From positions 1 through 64,000 of the forward strand of contig JADYXW010000047.1 in NCBI GenBank assembly GCA_020853975.1: DNA of 64,000 nucleotides, written 5' to 3'. The position numbers were made by a program, and so were the translations under genes. Positions 26,691 through 34,104 of the stretch are shown in pieces. The notes below the pieces were generated by a model. The model ran no database searches. It was not told where the DNA came from and worked only from the letters and a program-made list of their open reading frames with translations. How positions within the stretch are numbered: position 1 is the first letter of the stretch; each line of letters opens with the position of its first letter. Source of the DNA: Phycisphaerales bacterium. Lineage in GTDB: Bacteria > Planctomycetota > Phycisphaerae > Phycisphaerales > UBA1924.

Positions 26691-27562
26691 TGATCGCCCG
26701 GTTCGGTGACCGGCTCGATGGCCCCCTCGGGCATCGAGGGCTCCGGGTTCGTCGCGGCCTTCGCGTACGGGTCGGGCCCCACGGGCTCGTTGGTCACGAT
26801 GACCTCCACGCGCTGGTTGAGCCGGTCGTCCTCGGAGGTGAGCGCCCGGGGGGCGACGCGGCTTGAGTCGCCGCACGCCACCACGCGGATCAGCTCCCAC
26901 TTCATGCCGTTCTCGACGAGGGCGGAAGCGACCGCCATGCCCCGCTGGTAGGAAAGGTCGCGGCCCCTCGCCTGGTTGTGCATCGTTTCGAGCGGGCTGG
27001 CGTGCCCGCGGACCTCGATGATCCAGCGCTGGTCCTTGATGCGCGTGGCGAGTTCGGCGAGGATGCTCCTCCCGTCGTCGGTGAGCAGCGCCTGGCGGTC
27101 CTCGAAGTTGATCGTGGCGTTGACGCGGTTGTAGTTGCCCTTCTCGATGGACTGGGTGGACTGGTGGCGGCCCTTGGGCCCGTCCTGGGTCGCGGGCCCG
27201 CCGTTGCGTTTCTCGAGGATGCGCCGGATGTAGGGTTGGTCCTCGGCGCGGGTCGAGTTCACGTTGATGGGGGTGTTGAAGGCCTCGCGGATGCCGATGA
27301 CGAAGTCGGCCTCGGCGACGGAGACGTTCTCGCCCATCTGGCCCTCGCCCCCGATGCCTCCGGTGGTCTGCTTGGCCATGTTCATGGCGAGCAGGATGAC
27401 GAAGAAGCCCATGAGCAGCGCGACGTTGTCGGCGAAGGAGATGAGCCACTCCGGGGCGCCCTCGTGCTCCTCGTGGCCGCCGCCGTGCCCGCCCCCATGG
27501 CCTCCGCCGTGGCCTCCGCCCTCGTGGCCCTCGCCCTCCTGGTGTTCGTGGTCTTCTGCCAT
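26687..27562 (-). CDS. motB: Flagellar stator protein MotB with Gly-His N-terminus
   Basis: A 291-residue stator subunit. Residues 1-36 are rich in Gly, His and Glu with GGGH repeats. The transmembrane segment PEWLISFADNVALLMGFF carries the conserved proton-path Asp at D45, followed by VILLAM. The C-terminal OmpA-like peptidoglycan-binding domain (about 150-265) contains TDDGRSILAEL, WIIEVRGHASP, YQRGMAVASALVENG, and NQRVEVIV. A Pro/Glu-rich tail ends the protein. It begins 16 bases after motA and ends overlapping the convergent GH35-like gene by 4 bases. MotB anchors the stator to the cell wall while MotA-MotB conduct ions. Confidence 0.88.
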   Translation of the reverse strand: MAEDHEHQEGEGHEGGGHGGGHGGGHGGGHEEHEGAPEWLISFADNVALLMGFFVILLAMNMAKQTTGGIGGEGQMGENVSVAEADFVIGIREAFNTPINVNSTRAEDQPYIRRILEKRNGGPATQDGPKGRHQSTQSIEKGNYNRVNATINFEDRQALLTDDGRSILAELATRIKDQRWIIEVRGHASPLETMHNQARGRDLSYQRGMAVASALVENGMKWELIRVVACGDSSRVAPRALTSEDDRLNQRVEVIVTNEPVGPDPYAKAATNPEPSMPEGAIEPVTEPGDH

Positions 27563-27578
27563 GGGTAGCGCTCCGTGC

Positions 27579-28361
27579 TCAGGCGGCCTTGCGCAGCTTG
27601 GTGCGGCCGGCGGCGGGGATGAAGGCGAGCATCTTTTCTTCGGTCACGCGCGGGTTGTCGCCGGCCTGGATGGAGAGAATGGCCTGGAGCATCATCTCGC
27701 GCCCGATCATCTCCTCGGCGCTGCGGAGGGCCAGCTTGTCGCCGATGGGCCCCGCGATGGCGTTCGCCACGATCGCGCCGTACATGGTCGCCACGACGGC
27801 GATGGCCAGCGCGTGACCGAGCTGCCCGATGTCGGCGCTGCCAAGGTTGCCGAACAGGCCGACCTGTCCGACCAGCGTGCCCACCAGCCCGTACCCGGGC
27901 CCGTAGACCTTGATGAGGTCGAAGAACTTCTTGCCGGCCTTGTGCCGGTCCTGCATGGCGACGAGCTCCATCCGGCAGGTGCTCTCGATGTTCGCGGGCT
28001 CCACGCCGTCGATGGCCATCTTGAGGCCCGCGGCGAGGAAGTTGTCCTTGATGTTGGCCATCTCGCTCTCGAGGGCGAGGATTCCGTCGCGGCGGGCCTT
28101 CTCGGAGAGGGTGTTGACGAGGGTGATGACCTCGACGGGTGCCATGCCCTTGTGGAACATGAACCGCTTGAGGTACCCGGGCAACCCCAGGACCTTGTCC
28201 AGGGGCATTGACATGAAGATCACGCTGACCGAGCCGCAGCCCACCATCAGCACGCCTTCGAGGGAGTAGAACATCGCGAAGTTGCCGTGAGAGACCTCGT
28301 AGAACACGAAGCCCAGCGCGCCAAACCCGATGATCAACCCGATCAGACTGGCCTTATCCAC
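27579..28361 (-). CDS. motA: Flagellar stator protein MotA (MotA/PomA family)
   Basis: A 260-residue membrane protein with four predicted transmembrane helices (about 6-24, 33-51, 155-176, 183-207). Family features are the N-terminal GLIIGFGALGFVFY, the cytoplasmic loop with LSEKARRDGILALE, and YGPGYGLVGTLVGQVGLFGN with the conserved Pro/Gly of helix 3 and ALAIAVVATMYGAIVANAI of helix 4. The GTG start at 28361 follows GAGGTGA 4 bases upstream. It is followed by motB. The rest of the flagellar set is not in the window. Confidence 0.9.
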   Translation of the reverse strand: MDKASLIGLIIGFGALGFVFYEVSHGNFAMFYSLEGVLMVGCGSVSVIFMSMPLDKVLGLPGYLKRFMFHKGMAPVEVITLVNTLSEKARRDGILALESEMANIKDNFLAAGLKMAIDGVEPANIESTCRMELVAMQDRHKAGKKFFDLIKVYGPGYGLVGTLVGQVGLFGNLGSADIGQLGHALAIAVVATMYGAIVANAIAGPIGDKLALRSAEEMIGREMMLQAILSIQAGDNPRVTEEKMLAFIPAAGRTKLRKAA

Positions 28362-28548
28362 GCGTCACCTCTGGGTGATGTCGGATCGGGGCCCCACAAC
28401 GGGGCGAATCCCTGCCCATGCATCGGTCCGGGGCGCGCCCCGGTCCAGCGTGGCGGATAACGGGGCCTCACGGCGTGCCGCACGTGCGCCGCGTGTGCCG
28501 TCTGTAGCGTCCGGTGGTGTTATCCGGCGGCGCCCGGGCCCTGGCAAC

Positions 28549-29070
28549 TCAGGCCCGGACAAAGGTGCGGGCTTGGCGGTCCTTCACGACGCCCGGAAAC
28601 GTGAGCGCGCGCCCGTGGGCCACGCAGTACACGCCCGGCTTCATGACCCCGGTGGCGAAGATCGCCTCCGTCAGGTTCTGCAGCGCGTCGCTGCGTTTCA
28701 TCTCGAAGGGCCTCATCGCCCCGGTCAGAACCACGGGAATGCGAGGCGAGGGGAACACCCTCGCCAAGTGCTCCCCGGTTACGGAGAGCGTGTCCGTGCC
28801 GTGGAGGATCACGATGCCCTCGGCGGCGGTGGGGAGGTCGGGCGCGCCGCCCGCGGCACGCACCGTCTCCGCGATCGACCGCCGGTCGTCGTCGGTCATG
28901 AGCAGGCTGTCCTTGCTCATGAGCTCGATCACGTTGATCGCGGTGTCCTGAAGACGCAGGCGGGCGAGCATGCGGCGGACGATGGAGTTCCGGTTCTCCA
29001 TGGTCCCTGATGTGTCATCAAAGACCTTTTCGATCGTGCCGCCTGTGGTGATGAGTGTGACGTGGCGCAT
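28549..29070 (-). CDS. Single-domain asparaginase-family protein
   Basis: A 173-residue protein with only the N-terminal domain of bacterial asparaginases. The first catalytic Thr lies in ITTGGTIEK (Thr 12), and the second motif HGTDTL gives T92-D93. Lys in VLTGAMRP-type context is replaced by normal family text (VVLTGAMRPFEMKRSDA). The complete enzymes are about 330 residues with a C-terminal domain that completes the active site; this short form is known as a separate asparaginase-domain group. Asn or Gln hydrolysis or another amidase role is possible. The start is supported by TACGAT 11 bases upstream. Confidence 0.75.
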   Translation of the reverse strand: MRHVTLITTGGTIEKVFDDTSGTMENRNSIVRRMLARLRLQDTAINVIELMSKDSLLMTDDDRRSIAETVRAAGGAPDLPTAAEGIVILHGTDTLSVTGEHLARVFPSPRIPVVLTGAMRPFEMKRSDALQNLTEAIFATGVMKPGVYCVAHGRALTFPGVVKDRQARTFVRA

Positions 29071-29081
29071 GGGCGTGCCGG

Positions 29082-29087
29082 ATCGTA
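29082..29087 (-). promoter_or_regulatory. Candidate -10 element, asparaginase-like gene
   Basis: TACGAT on the minus strand ends 11 bases before the ATG at 29070, in the 21-base gap after aroA's stop. Confidence 0.45.
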
Positions 29088-29091
29088 ACCC

Positions 29092-30558
29092 CTACCCGGG
29101 GCCCGCGGGCGGGCGGCCCTTGTCGGCCCGCCTGGGCCTGCACTCCACCACGCGCGCGAGGTCGGCCCAGAACGCGGGGTAGGTCTTCCCCACGCACGCC
29201 GGGTTCAGGATGCGCACGTTCGGGCGCTTCAGGCCGATCATCGTGAGGGACATTGCCATGCGGTGGTCGTCGTAGGTTTCAAACTCAACGGGCGGGGCGT
29301 CGGCGCCCTCGGGCAGGCCGCCGGGGGGCGGGGTGATGGTGATCGCGTCCGGGTCGCCGCTCACCGGGTGCTCGACGCGCACGCCGAGCTTCGCGAGCTC
29401 GCGGCACATCGCCTCGACGCGGTCGCTCTCCTTCACCCGGAGTGTCCGCAGCCCGCGCAGGATGCTCGTCCCCGGGGCGAAGCACGCGACCGAGGCCAGC
29501 GTCATGGCGGCGTCGGGCATGTCGCTGAGGTCCGCGAGCACGGGGGTGAGGGTCGCCGGGCCGGCGACGCACGTCCAGGCCTCTCCCGGCTTGCCCCGGA
29601 TAACCCGGGACCCCATGCGCGCGAGCAGATCCGGAAAGCGGCTGTCACCCTGGAGAGACTCGGGCTCGATGCCCGTGACGCGGATCGACGCGCCCGGGAG
29701 CATCGCGCCAAGCCCCCACCAGTACGTCGCGGCGCTCGCGTCGGCTTCGAGCACAAGGTCGAACGCCCCGGGGGGCGGCCCTCCCACACGCACCACGCGC
29801 AGGTCGTGGGAGTTGCGCACGTCGGCGCCCAGACGCCCGAGCAGGCCCAGCGTCATGGAGATGTACGACGCGCTGGTGACCTCGCCCGTGAGCCTCAGAG
29901 TCAGGCCCCCCGGGCCCGAGAGCCACGGGGCGATGAGGAGGGCCGCGGAGATGAACTGCCCCGAGAGCGTGGTGGGGATGGTGATGGGCGCCGGGGGCGC
30001 GACAGGTGTAGCGGGGGGCGAGACGCGCAGGGGCGGGCATCCCGGGGCGCCGAGGAACTCCACGGCCCCGCCCAGCGACCGGATGATCGCCGCGAGCTGG
30101 CCGATGGGCCGCTGCCTCATGCGGGAGTTGCCGTCGAGGGTGACGGACCCGCGAGCGAGGATCGAGGCCGCCGCGAGGAAGCGGGTCGCGGTGCCGGCGT
30201 TGCGGAGGTCAAGGGTGACGCCCGACGCGGGCCAGCGCCCGCTGACACCCGCGATCTCCGCCCTGTCACCCTGGACCGAGACGCCCGCGCCGAGCAGGGC
30301 GAGGGCGCCGAGCATCACCCGCACGTCCTCTGCTTCGGCGGGCAGACCCGTGATGACCGAGCGCCCCGACGCGAGGCCGGCGAGAAGCAGCGCGCGGTTC
30401 GCGAGGCTCTTGCTCCCGGGTGGGCGCAGCGCGAGGTCGACTTGCCGGTACTGGCCCCGGACAGCGGCAAGGGTGGGGATGGGCAGCGACGCCGGGAGCG
30501 ACGCCAGCGGCGCGCGGAGCGCATCAGCCCCGTCGGCGGTGCGTCCACGCGCTGCCAC
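29092..30558 (-). CDS. aroA: 3-phosphoshikimate 1-carboxyvinyltransferase (EPSP synthase)
   Basis: Up to 488 residues; enzyme of the shikimate pathway joining shikimate-3-phosphate and PEP. RPPGSKSLANRALLLAGLASG is the PEP/S3P-binding start of the fold, GNAGTATRFLAA appears as LRNAGTATRFLAA, and LDGNSRMRQRPIGQL, SGQFISAALLIAP, TLRVKESDRVEAM and TYDDHRMAMSL follow. The last 50 residues include NPACVGKTYPAFW. The GTG start at 30558 lies 3 bases after the GroES-like stop; about 35 N-terminal residues before the fold are atypical, so the real start may be downstream. Translation is probably coupled to the preceding gene. Confidence 0.93.
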   Translation of the reverse strand: MAARGRTADGADALRAPLASLPASLPIPTLAAVRGQYRQVDLALRPPGSKSLANRALLLAGLASGRSVITGLPAEAEDVRVMLGALALLGAGVSVQGDRAEIAGVSGRWPASGVTLDLRNAGTATRFLAAASILARGSVTLDGNSRMRQRPIGQLAAIIRSLGGAVEFLGAPGCPPLRVSPPATPVAPPAPITIPTTLSGQFISAALLIAPWLSGPGGLTLRLTGEVTSASYISMTLGLLGRLGADVRNSHDLRVVRVGGPPPGAFDLVLEADASAATYWWGLGAMLPGASIRVTGIEPESLQGDSRFPDLLARMGSRVIRGKPGEAWTCVAGPATLTPVLADLSDMPDAAMTLASVACFAPGTSILRGLRTLRVKESDRVEAMCRELAKLGVRVEHPVSGDPDAITITPPPGGLPEGADAPPVEFETYDDHRMAMSLTMIGLKRPNVRILNPACVGKTYPAFWADLARVVECRPRRADKGRPPAGPG

Positions 30559-30561
30559 GGT

Positions 30562-30903
30562 TCAGGACTCCGGACTCTGCGAGGCCTCTCGCCGGAAGAT
30601 GGCCACGACGTCCTCCACGGGCACGACCCACAGCCGGTTGTCGCCCTCGAAGTCCACGGGCACGGCCTGCTTGGGGTGGAAGAGCACGCGGTCGTACTGC
30701 TTGATCGGGTAGTCCTCGTCGCGCGCGACCTGCGCGGAGACCGCGACAACCCGCCCGGTGATGGTGGGGATCTCGACCTTGTCGGGGAGGTGAATCCCGG
30801 CCTTGGTCTGCTTCTTGTCCTGGTCCTTGCGGATCAGGACCCGCTTGCCCACGGGCTCGACGATCTCGATGGAAGCGGCGGATGGGGTCGGTCGTGAGGC
30901 CAT
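30562..30903 (-). CDS. GroES-like co-chaperonin
   Basis: A 113-residue protein matching the Cpn10 fold: VGKRVLIRKDQDKKQTKAGIHLPD corresponds to the GroES core and mobile loop, then TGRVVAVSAQ, YDRVLFHPKQAVPVDFEGDNR and the final strand LWVVPVEDVVAIF. It would cap a GroEL ring in the cytoplasm, but no groEL gene is adjacent. Its mobile loop is more divergent than in the main GroES, so this may be a second copy. A promoter hexamer lies 7 bases before the ATG, and the gene runs into aroA. Confidence 0.75.
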   Translation of the reverse strand: MASRPTPSAASIEIVEPVGKRVLIRKDQDKKQTKAGIHLPDKVEIPTITGRVVAVSAQVARDEDYPIKQYDRVLFHPKQAVPVDFEGDNRLWVVPVEDVVAIFRREASQSPES

Positions 30904-30910
30904 CGCGTTG

Positions 30911-30916
30911 AGTGTA
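30911..30916 (-). promoter_or_regulatory. Candidate -10 element, GroES-like gene
   Basis: TACACT on the minus strand ends 7 bases before the ATG at 30903; divergent from the STAS promoter at 30982. Confidence 0.5.
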
Positions 30917-30981
30917 GCCGGTGGGGGTTTTGGGGGCGGGGAGAGCTCACGCGGGGGTGAACCCAAAGGCGCGTCCCGCCG

Positions 30982-30987
30982 TACACT
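30982..30987 (+). promoter_or_regulatory. Candidate -10 element, STAS gene
   Basis: TACACT is followed by ATGTGC and then ATG at 30994, so the second ATG sits exactly 6 bases downstream, the spacing seen before other genes here. This favours 30994 as the start. Confidence 0.5.
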
Positions 30988-30993
30988 ATGTGC

Positions 30994-31347
30994 ATGGCGA
31001 CGGACTGGTCCGAGAACATCGTGATCACGGAACTCTCGGATGAGCCGGCGCTCTCTGATGAGCTCGGCGCCGTGATCGACCGCGCCCTCAAGAGCAAGGA
31101 CCATGTGCCCCACGTGGTCCTCAACTTCGGGCAGGTGTCGTACGTCAACTCGTCGAACCTCGCGCAGTTGCTACGGCTGCGCAAGACCCTCGCGGACCGC
31201 GGCGCGCACCTGCGGCTGTGCAGCGTCAGCGACCCGGTCTGGTCCGTGTTCATGGTCACAGGGCTCGACAAGGTCCTCCGCTTTGCGCCCGACCCGCTCA
31301 CGGCGCTCGCCGGGTTGCAGATCGAGGACCAGCAGTCCTCCAAGTAA
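30994..31347 (+). CDS. STAS-domain protein (anti-sigma factor antagonist type)
   Basis: A 117-residue single STAS domain. HVVLNFGQVSYVNSSNLAQLLRLRKTL corresponds to the strand-loop-helix that in SpoIIAA-type antagonists carries the phosphorylated Ser (here S53-S54-N55). RLCSVSDPVWSVFMVTGLDKVLRF supplies the C-terminal strand and helix. Such proteins release a sigma factor by binding its anti-sigma kinase, or act in stressosome-like modules. No kinase or sigma gene is adjacent. It precedes an ABC ATPase gene by 67 bases. Confidence 0.8.
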   Translation: MATDWSENIVITELSDEPALSDELGAVIDRALKSKDHVPHVVLNFGQVSYVNSSNLAQLLRLRKTLADRGAHLRLCSVSDPVWSVFMVTGLDKVLRFAPDPLTALAGLQIEDQQSSK

Positions 31348-31414
31348 CGAGTCCGCGGCGGGGCGAGGCTCCCGGCGCATCCGTGTGTTCCGAGTCCCGG
31401 ACCCGACACCCCAG

Positions 31415-32173
31415 ATGACAAACCCGCCTCCAACCGCCGAGCAGCCCTCCGTCGCGGAGCTTCGCGCGCTGCGGAAGACGTACTTCAAGCCGGACGGCAG
31501 CGTGATGGTGGAGGCCCTCAAGGGCGTTGAACTCGTCATCGGCAAGGGCGAGTACGTCGCGATCATGGGGAGCTCGGGCTCGGGCAAGTCCACGCTCATG
31601 AACGTGCTGGGCTGCCTGGACCGCCCTACCTCCGGGCACTACTACCTCGACGGGCGGGACGTTGGGAGCATGGACGACGCCACGCTCTCGGATTACCGGG
31701 GCCGCAAGATCGGGTTCATCTTCCAGGCCTTCAACCTCATCCCCGAGCTCACGATCGACGAGAACGTGGCGGTGCCTCTGTTCTACCAGAAGGTCGCGAA
31801 GCGGGACCGCCTGGATCGGGCGAGGGAGGTGCTGACGATGGTCGGCCTTGGCGACCGCCTGGACCACCGGCCCCGGGAGCTCTCGGGCGGGCAGCAGCAG
31901 CGCGTGGCGATTGCCCGGGCGCTGGTGACGCGCCCGGTCGTGCTTATGGCGGACGAGCCCACGGGCAACCTCGATTCCGCTACGGGGCGGGCGATCCTGA
32001 ACGTCTTTGACAGGCTGAACGACGAGGGCATGACCATCATCATGGTGACGCACGATCCCGCCGTCTCACGCCGCTGCAAGCGCGTCGTGAGGCTGGGTGA
32101 TGGCGTGGTGGAGTTCGACCGCGTGCAGCAGCCCGAGCGGCCCGAAGAACCCGCCCAGACCGTGGGCGCATGA
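31415..32173 (+). CDS. ABC transporter ATPase, LolD/MacB type
   Basis: A 252-residue ATPase. Walker A GSSGSGKST (52-60), Q loop FIFQAFNLIPEL, signature LSGGQQQR, Walker B VVLMADEPTGNLD and H loop TIIMVTHDP are all intact. The match to the LolD/MacB/FtsE class (lipoprotein release, macrolide export) is clear from GNLDSATG and the LIPELTIDENVAVPL region. The permease partner is not next to it, so it may work with a distant FtsX-like protein. A Pro/Glu/Gln-rich C-terminal extension (about 230-252) is unusual. Confidence 0.85.
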   Translation: MTNPPPTAEQPSVAELRALRKTYFKPDGSVMVEALKGVELVIGKGEYVAIMGSSGSGKSTLMNVLGCLDRPTSGHYYLDGRDVGSMDDATLSDYRGRKIGFIFQAFNLIPELTIDENVAVPLFYQKVAKRDRLDRAREVLTMVGLGDRLDHRPRELSGGQQQRVAIARALVTRPVVLMADEPTGNLDSATGRAILNVFDRLNDEGMTIIMVTHDPAVSRRCKRVVRLGDGVVEFDRVQQPERPEEPAQTVGA

Positions 32174-32177
32174 GAAA

Positions 32178-32205
32178 GGCCCGGCGCACACGGGTGCGCC
32201 AGGCC
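32178..32205 (-). terminator. Hairpin terminator of PEP-CTERM gene
   Basis: Two stem blocks (4 and 7 bp, one mismatch between them) around a 4-base loop, followed on the minus strand by TTTCTC. It lies between convergent genes, 22 bases beyond the PEP-CTERM gene's stop codon, so it can serve the ABC ATPase gene as well. Confidence 0.6.
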
Positions 32206-32227
32206 TCGGAAAGAGCATTGAGCCGAC

Positions 32228-32875
32228 TTAGCGGCGGCGACGACCGGCGACCAGGCCGCCGAGCGCCAGCAGGGCCAGAGAGCCGGGCGTCGGGACGATC
32301 ATGTCCTGGGTGTCACCGGAAGTCAGGGCGTACACAGGGGCGTACAGCGACGAGTTGCCCGTCAGGGAGTCCAGCCAGTCGTTGGCGAGGTCCTCGGTGT
32401 TGTCGTGCCCGTCGATGCGGATGGTCCCGGTGTGGACGTTCAGGCCGGAGTCAAAGATGATCTCCCAGACCGCGCTCTGGAACGCCGCGGCCTGCGTGGA
32501 GGTGAACGCCGGGCTGAAGTGGCGGCCCCAGAGCTCGCGGAGGAGGTCGGCCTTGGTCACGCCCATTCCGGCGCCCGGGAGCGGCGCGTCCTCGAGCTGC
32601 GTGACCGTGAACAGGTTGGACTGGTTGAAGTGGATCGTCTGGCCAAGGTCGATGCAGAACCCGATGAACGAGGGACCTAGCAGGTTGGTGTCGCCCCCGG
32701 TGACCGTGAAGTTGTTCACGCCGGTGTAGAGCGTGCGGTACGAGTCACCGCCGTTGACCGACACCTGCATGTGGCGCTCGGGCGACACGCTGTCGAGGCG
32801 GGCTTCGATGATGGTGGCGTTAGCGGCGGCAGCGATGGCGCCGGTGGCGAGCACTGCGGGCAGGTTCAGCTTCAC
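32228..32875 (-). CDS. PEP-CTERM exported protein
   Basis: A 215-residue protein with a signal peptide (VKLNLPAVLATGAIAAAANA) read from a GTG start chosen for the GGAGGAG 7 bases upstream. The body (SFIGFCIDLGQTIHFNQSNLF, LRELWGRHFSPAFTSTQAAAFQSAVWEII) matches a common family of short PEP-CTERM proteins. It ends VPTPGSLALLALGGLVAG then RRRR. An adjacent PEP-CTERM gene on the same strand lies 309 bases away. Function is unknown; cell-surface attachment is expected. Confidence 0.75.
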   Translation of the reverse strand: MKLNLPAVLATGAIAAAANATIIEARLDSVSPERHMQVSVNGGDSYRTLYTGVNNFTVTGGDTNLLGPSFIGFCIDLGQTIHFNQSNLFTVTQLEDAPLPGAGMGVTKADLLRELWGRHFSPAFTSTQAAAFQSAVWEIIFDSGLNVHTGTIRIDGHDNTEDLANDWLDSLTGNSSLYAPVYALTSGDTQDMIVPTPGSLALLALGGLVAGRRRR

Positions 32876-33184
32876 GTCTTCTCTCCTCCGAAGGGATGCA
32901 ACGGACAACACCCGACGCCACCAGGCGCCGGGACCGTGCGGGACGGATTGGAGGTTGCCGGTCCGAACGCCCGCGCCCCGGAACGGGTCCGGGTGTGCGA
33001 CGGGAACGTACAGGCGGCGGGGTCTCTCTCTCCTCCTCCGACTCGCGGGCGGAGTATCGCCGATTCCCCTTGGTTGTCAATGGGTTGTGACAAGATACGG
33101 CCCAGATTTGGAGATACCCGGGAGTGATAACGCCCAGCGGTGGTCCGCTGGGCGTTGGTGGAGATTGAGGGAGTGAAGTCAGGC
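32876..33184. other. 309-base intergenic stretch between two PEP-CTERM genes
   Basis: No gene is seen. It holds the ribosome site of the downstream PEP-CTERM gene (next to 32876), GC-rich leader sequence, and the hairpin at 33129-33156 after the upstream PEP-CTERM gene. TTGTGACAAGATACG near 33084 is the most AT-rich part and may hold a promoter, but none is convincing. Confidence 0.5.
33129..33156. terminator. Perfect hairpin after PEP-CTERM gene
   Basis: A 12-bp perfect stem with a 4-base loop (TGGT) lies 28 bases beyond the stop of the PEP-CTERM gene at 33185. There is no T run, so termination would be weak or the structure may protect the mRNA 3' end. Confidence 0.55.
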
Positions 33185-33880
33185 TCAGCGGCGGCGACGG
33201 CCGGCGACCAGGCCGCCGAGGCCGAGCAGAGCAAGGGTGCCCGGAGCCGGGACGTCGAACTGGCCCTCGCCATAGGCGGTGCCGTACACGAACCGGACAC
33301 CCGTGATTCGATTCAGATCAAAGTCGGTTGGCAGGCCATCGAGCGTGAAGCGGACTTCGTTTTGAATGAGAGGCGTGTTGGCCCCGCCGTTGTGGGTGGC
33401 TGGGTTGTCCCCCGCGCTGGCGATGCCGAACTGGAGGCCATTGGGGCTCGCGGGCGGGGCGAGGTCGGGGCCGGGGAAGCGGTCGCCGGGGCCGAAGTCA
33501 CCCAAGCCGGAAGAGCTGATGCCGTAGCGGAAACCGCCCGGATAGCCGGTGGCCTTGAAGCCGGAGGCCCACTCGCCGCCAACCACGCCATCGCCGGGCG
33601 TGGTGCCGTTGGTGACGACCGAGCCCGGGCCGAGCAGGGCGCTCACACGCGTGAGCGCGATGGGCGAGCCGCTGATTTCGAAGAAGACCGCCGTCAAAAC
33701 GTCGGCCGGGACAATGATGTCCGCGGTCGAGGTGTTGGAGAGATACACGCGCAGTTGGGTGCCGGAGGTGGTGAACTCCGCACTGGCGGCGAGACTGCCG
33801 CTCGAGCCTGAATACACGATTCCGGAGGCACCGGAAGCACCGACCACGAGCGCGGCGACGCACACACACATCTTCAACAT
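33185..33880 (-). CDS. PEP-CTERM exported protein
   Basis: A 231-residue exported protein. Residues 1-19 form a signal peptide (MLKMCVCVAALVVGASGAS). The body contains long beta strands (QLRVYLSNTSTADIIVPADVLTAVFFEISG, GEWASGFKATGYPGGFRYGISSSGLGDFGPGDRF) like the XDD-type family of PEP-CTERM proteins. It ends VPAPGTLALLGLGGLVAG then RRRR. Function is unknown. It is divergent from the NuoG-like gene across 224 bases with no further gene. Confidence 0.75.
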   Translation of the reverse strand: MLKMCVCVAALVVGASGASGIVYSGSSGSLAASAEFTTSGTQLRVYLSNTSTADIIVPADVLTAVFFEISGSPIALTRVSALLGPGSVVTNGTTPGDGVVGGEWASGFKATGYPGGFRYGISSSGLGDFGPGDRFPGPDLAPPASPNGLQFGIASAGDNPATHNGGANTPLIQNEVRFTLDGLPTDFDLNRITGVRFVYGTAYGEGQFDVPAPGTLALLGLGGLVAGRRRR

Positions 33881-34089
33881 GGACAGCCCCCTGTCTCTGC
33901 TCTCAGCGGACCCTTCGGCCCTAAATCCAAGTGCCGCAAGGCACTCCGGCTATTCCGTCAGGCTATCACCTTTGTCAAGGGCGTCAACCTGAAATCAGGG
34001 GAATCTTGACGAGGCAGGCGGGTTGCTCGGACCCCGGAAGGGTGGGTGCCTGTGCGATTCGCAGGGCGGTAGGGGTGATGGCACGCCGC

Positions 34090-34095
34090 TACGAT
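34090..34095 (+). promoter_or_regulatory. Candidate -10 element, nuoG-like gene
   Basis: TACGAT ends 9 bases before the ATG at 34105; no Shine-Dalgarno site is present between them. Confidence 0.5.
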
Positions 34096-34104
34096 GGCCT
34101 CGTT

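Noticed and set aside
25317-27449. A 710-residue open frame on the minus strand spanning the GH35-like and motB genes
   Set aside because: It lies antisense to one gene and out of frame with the other, has an Arg/His-rich composition typical of GC-driven shadow frames and contains no motif.
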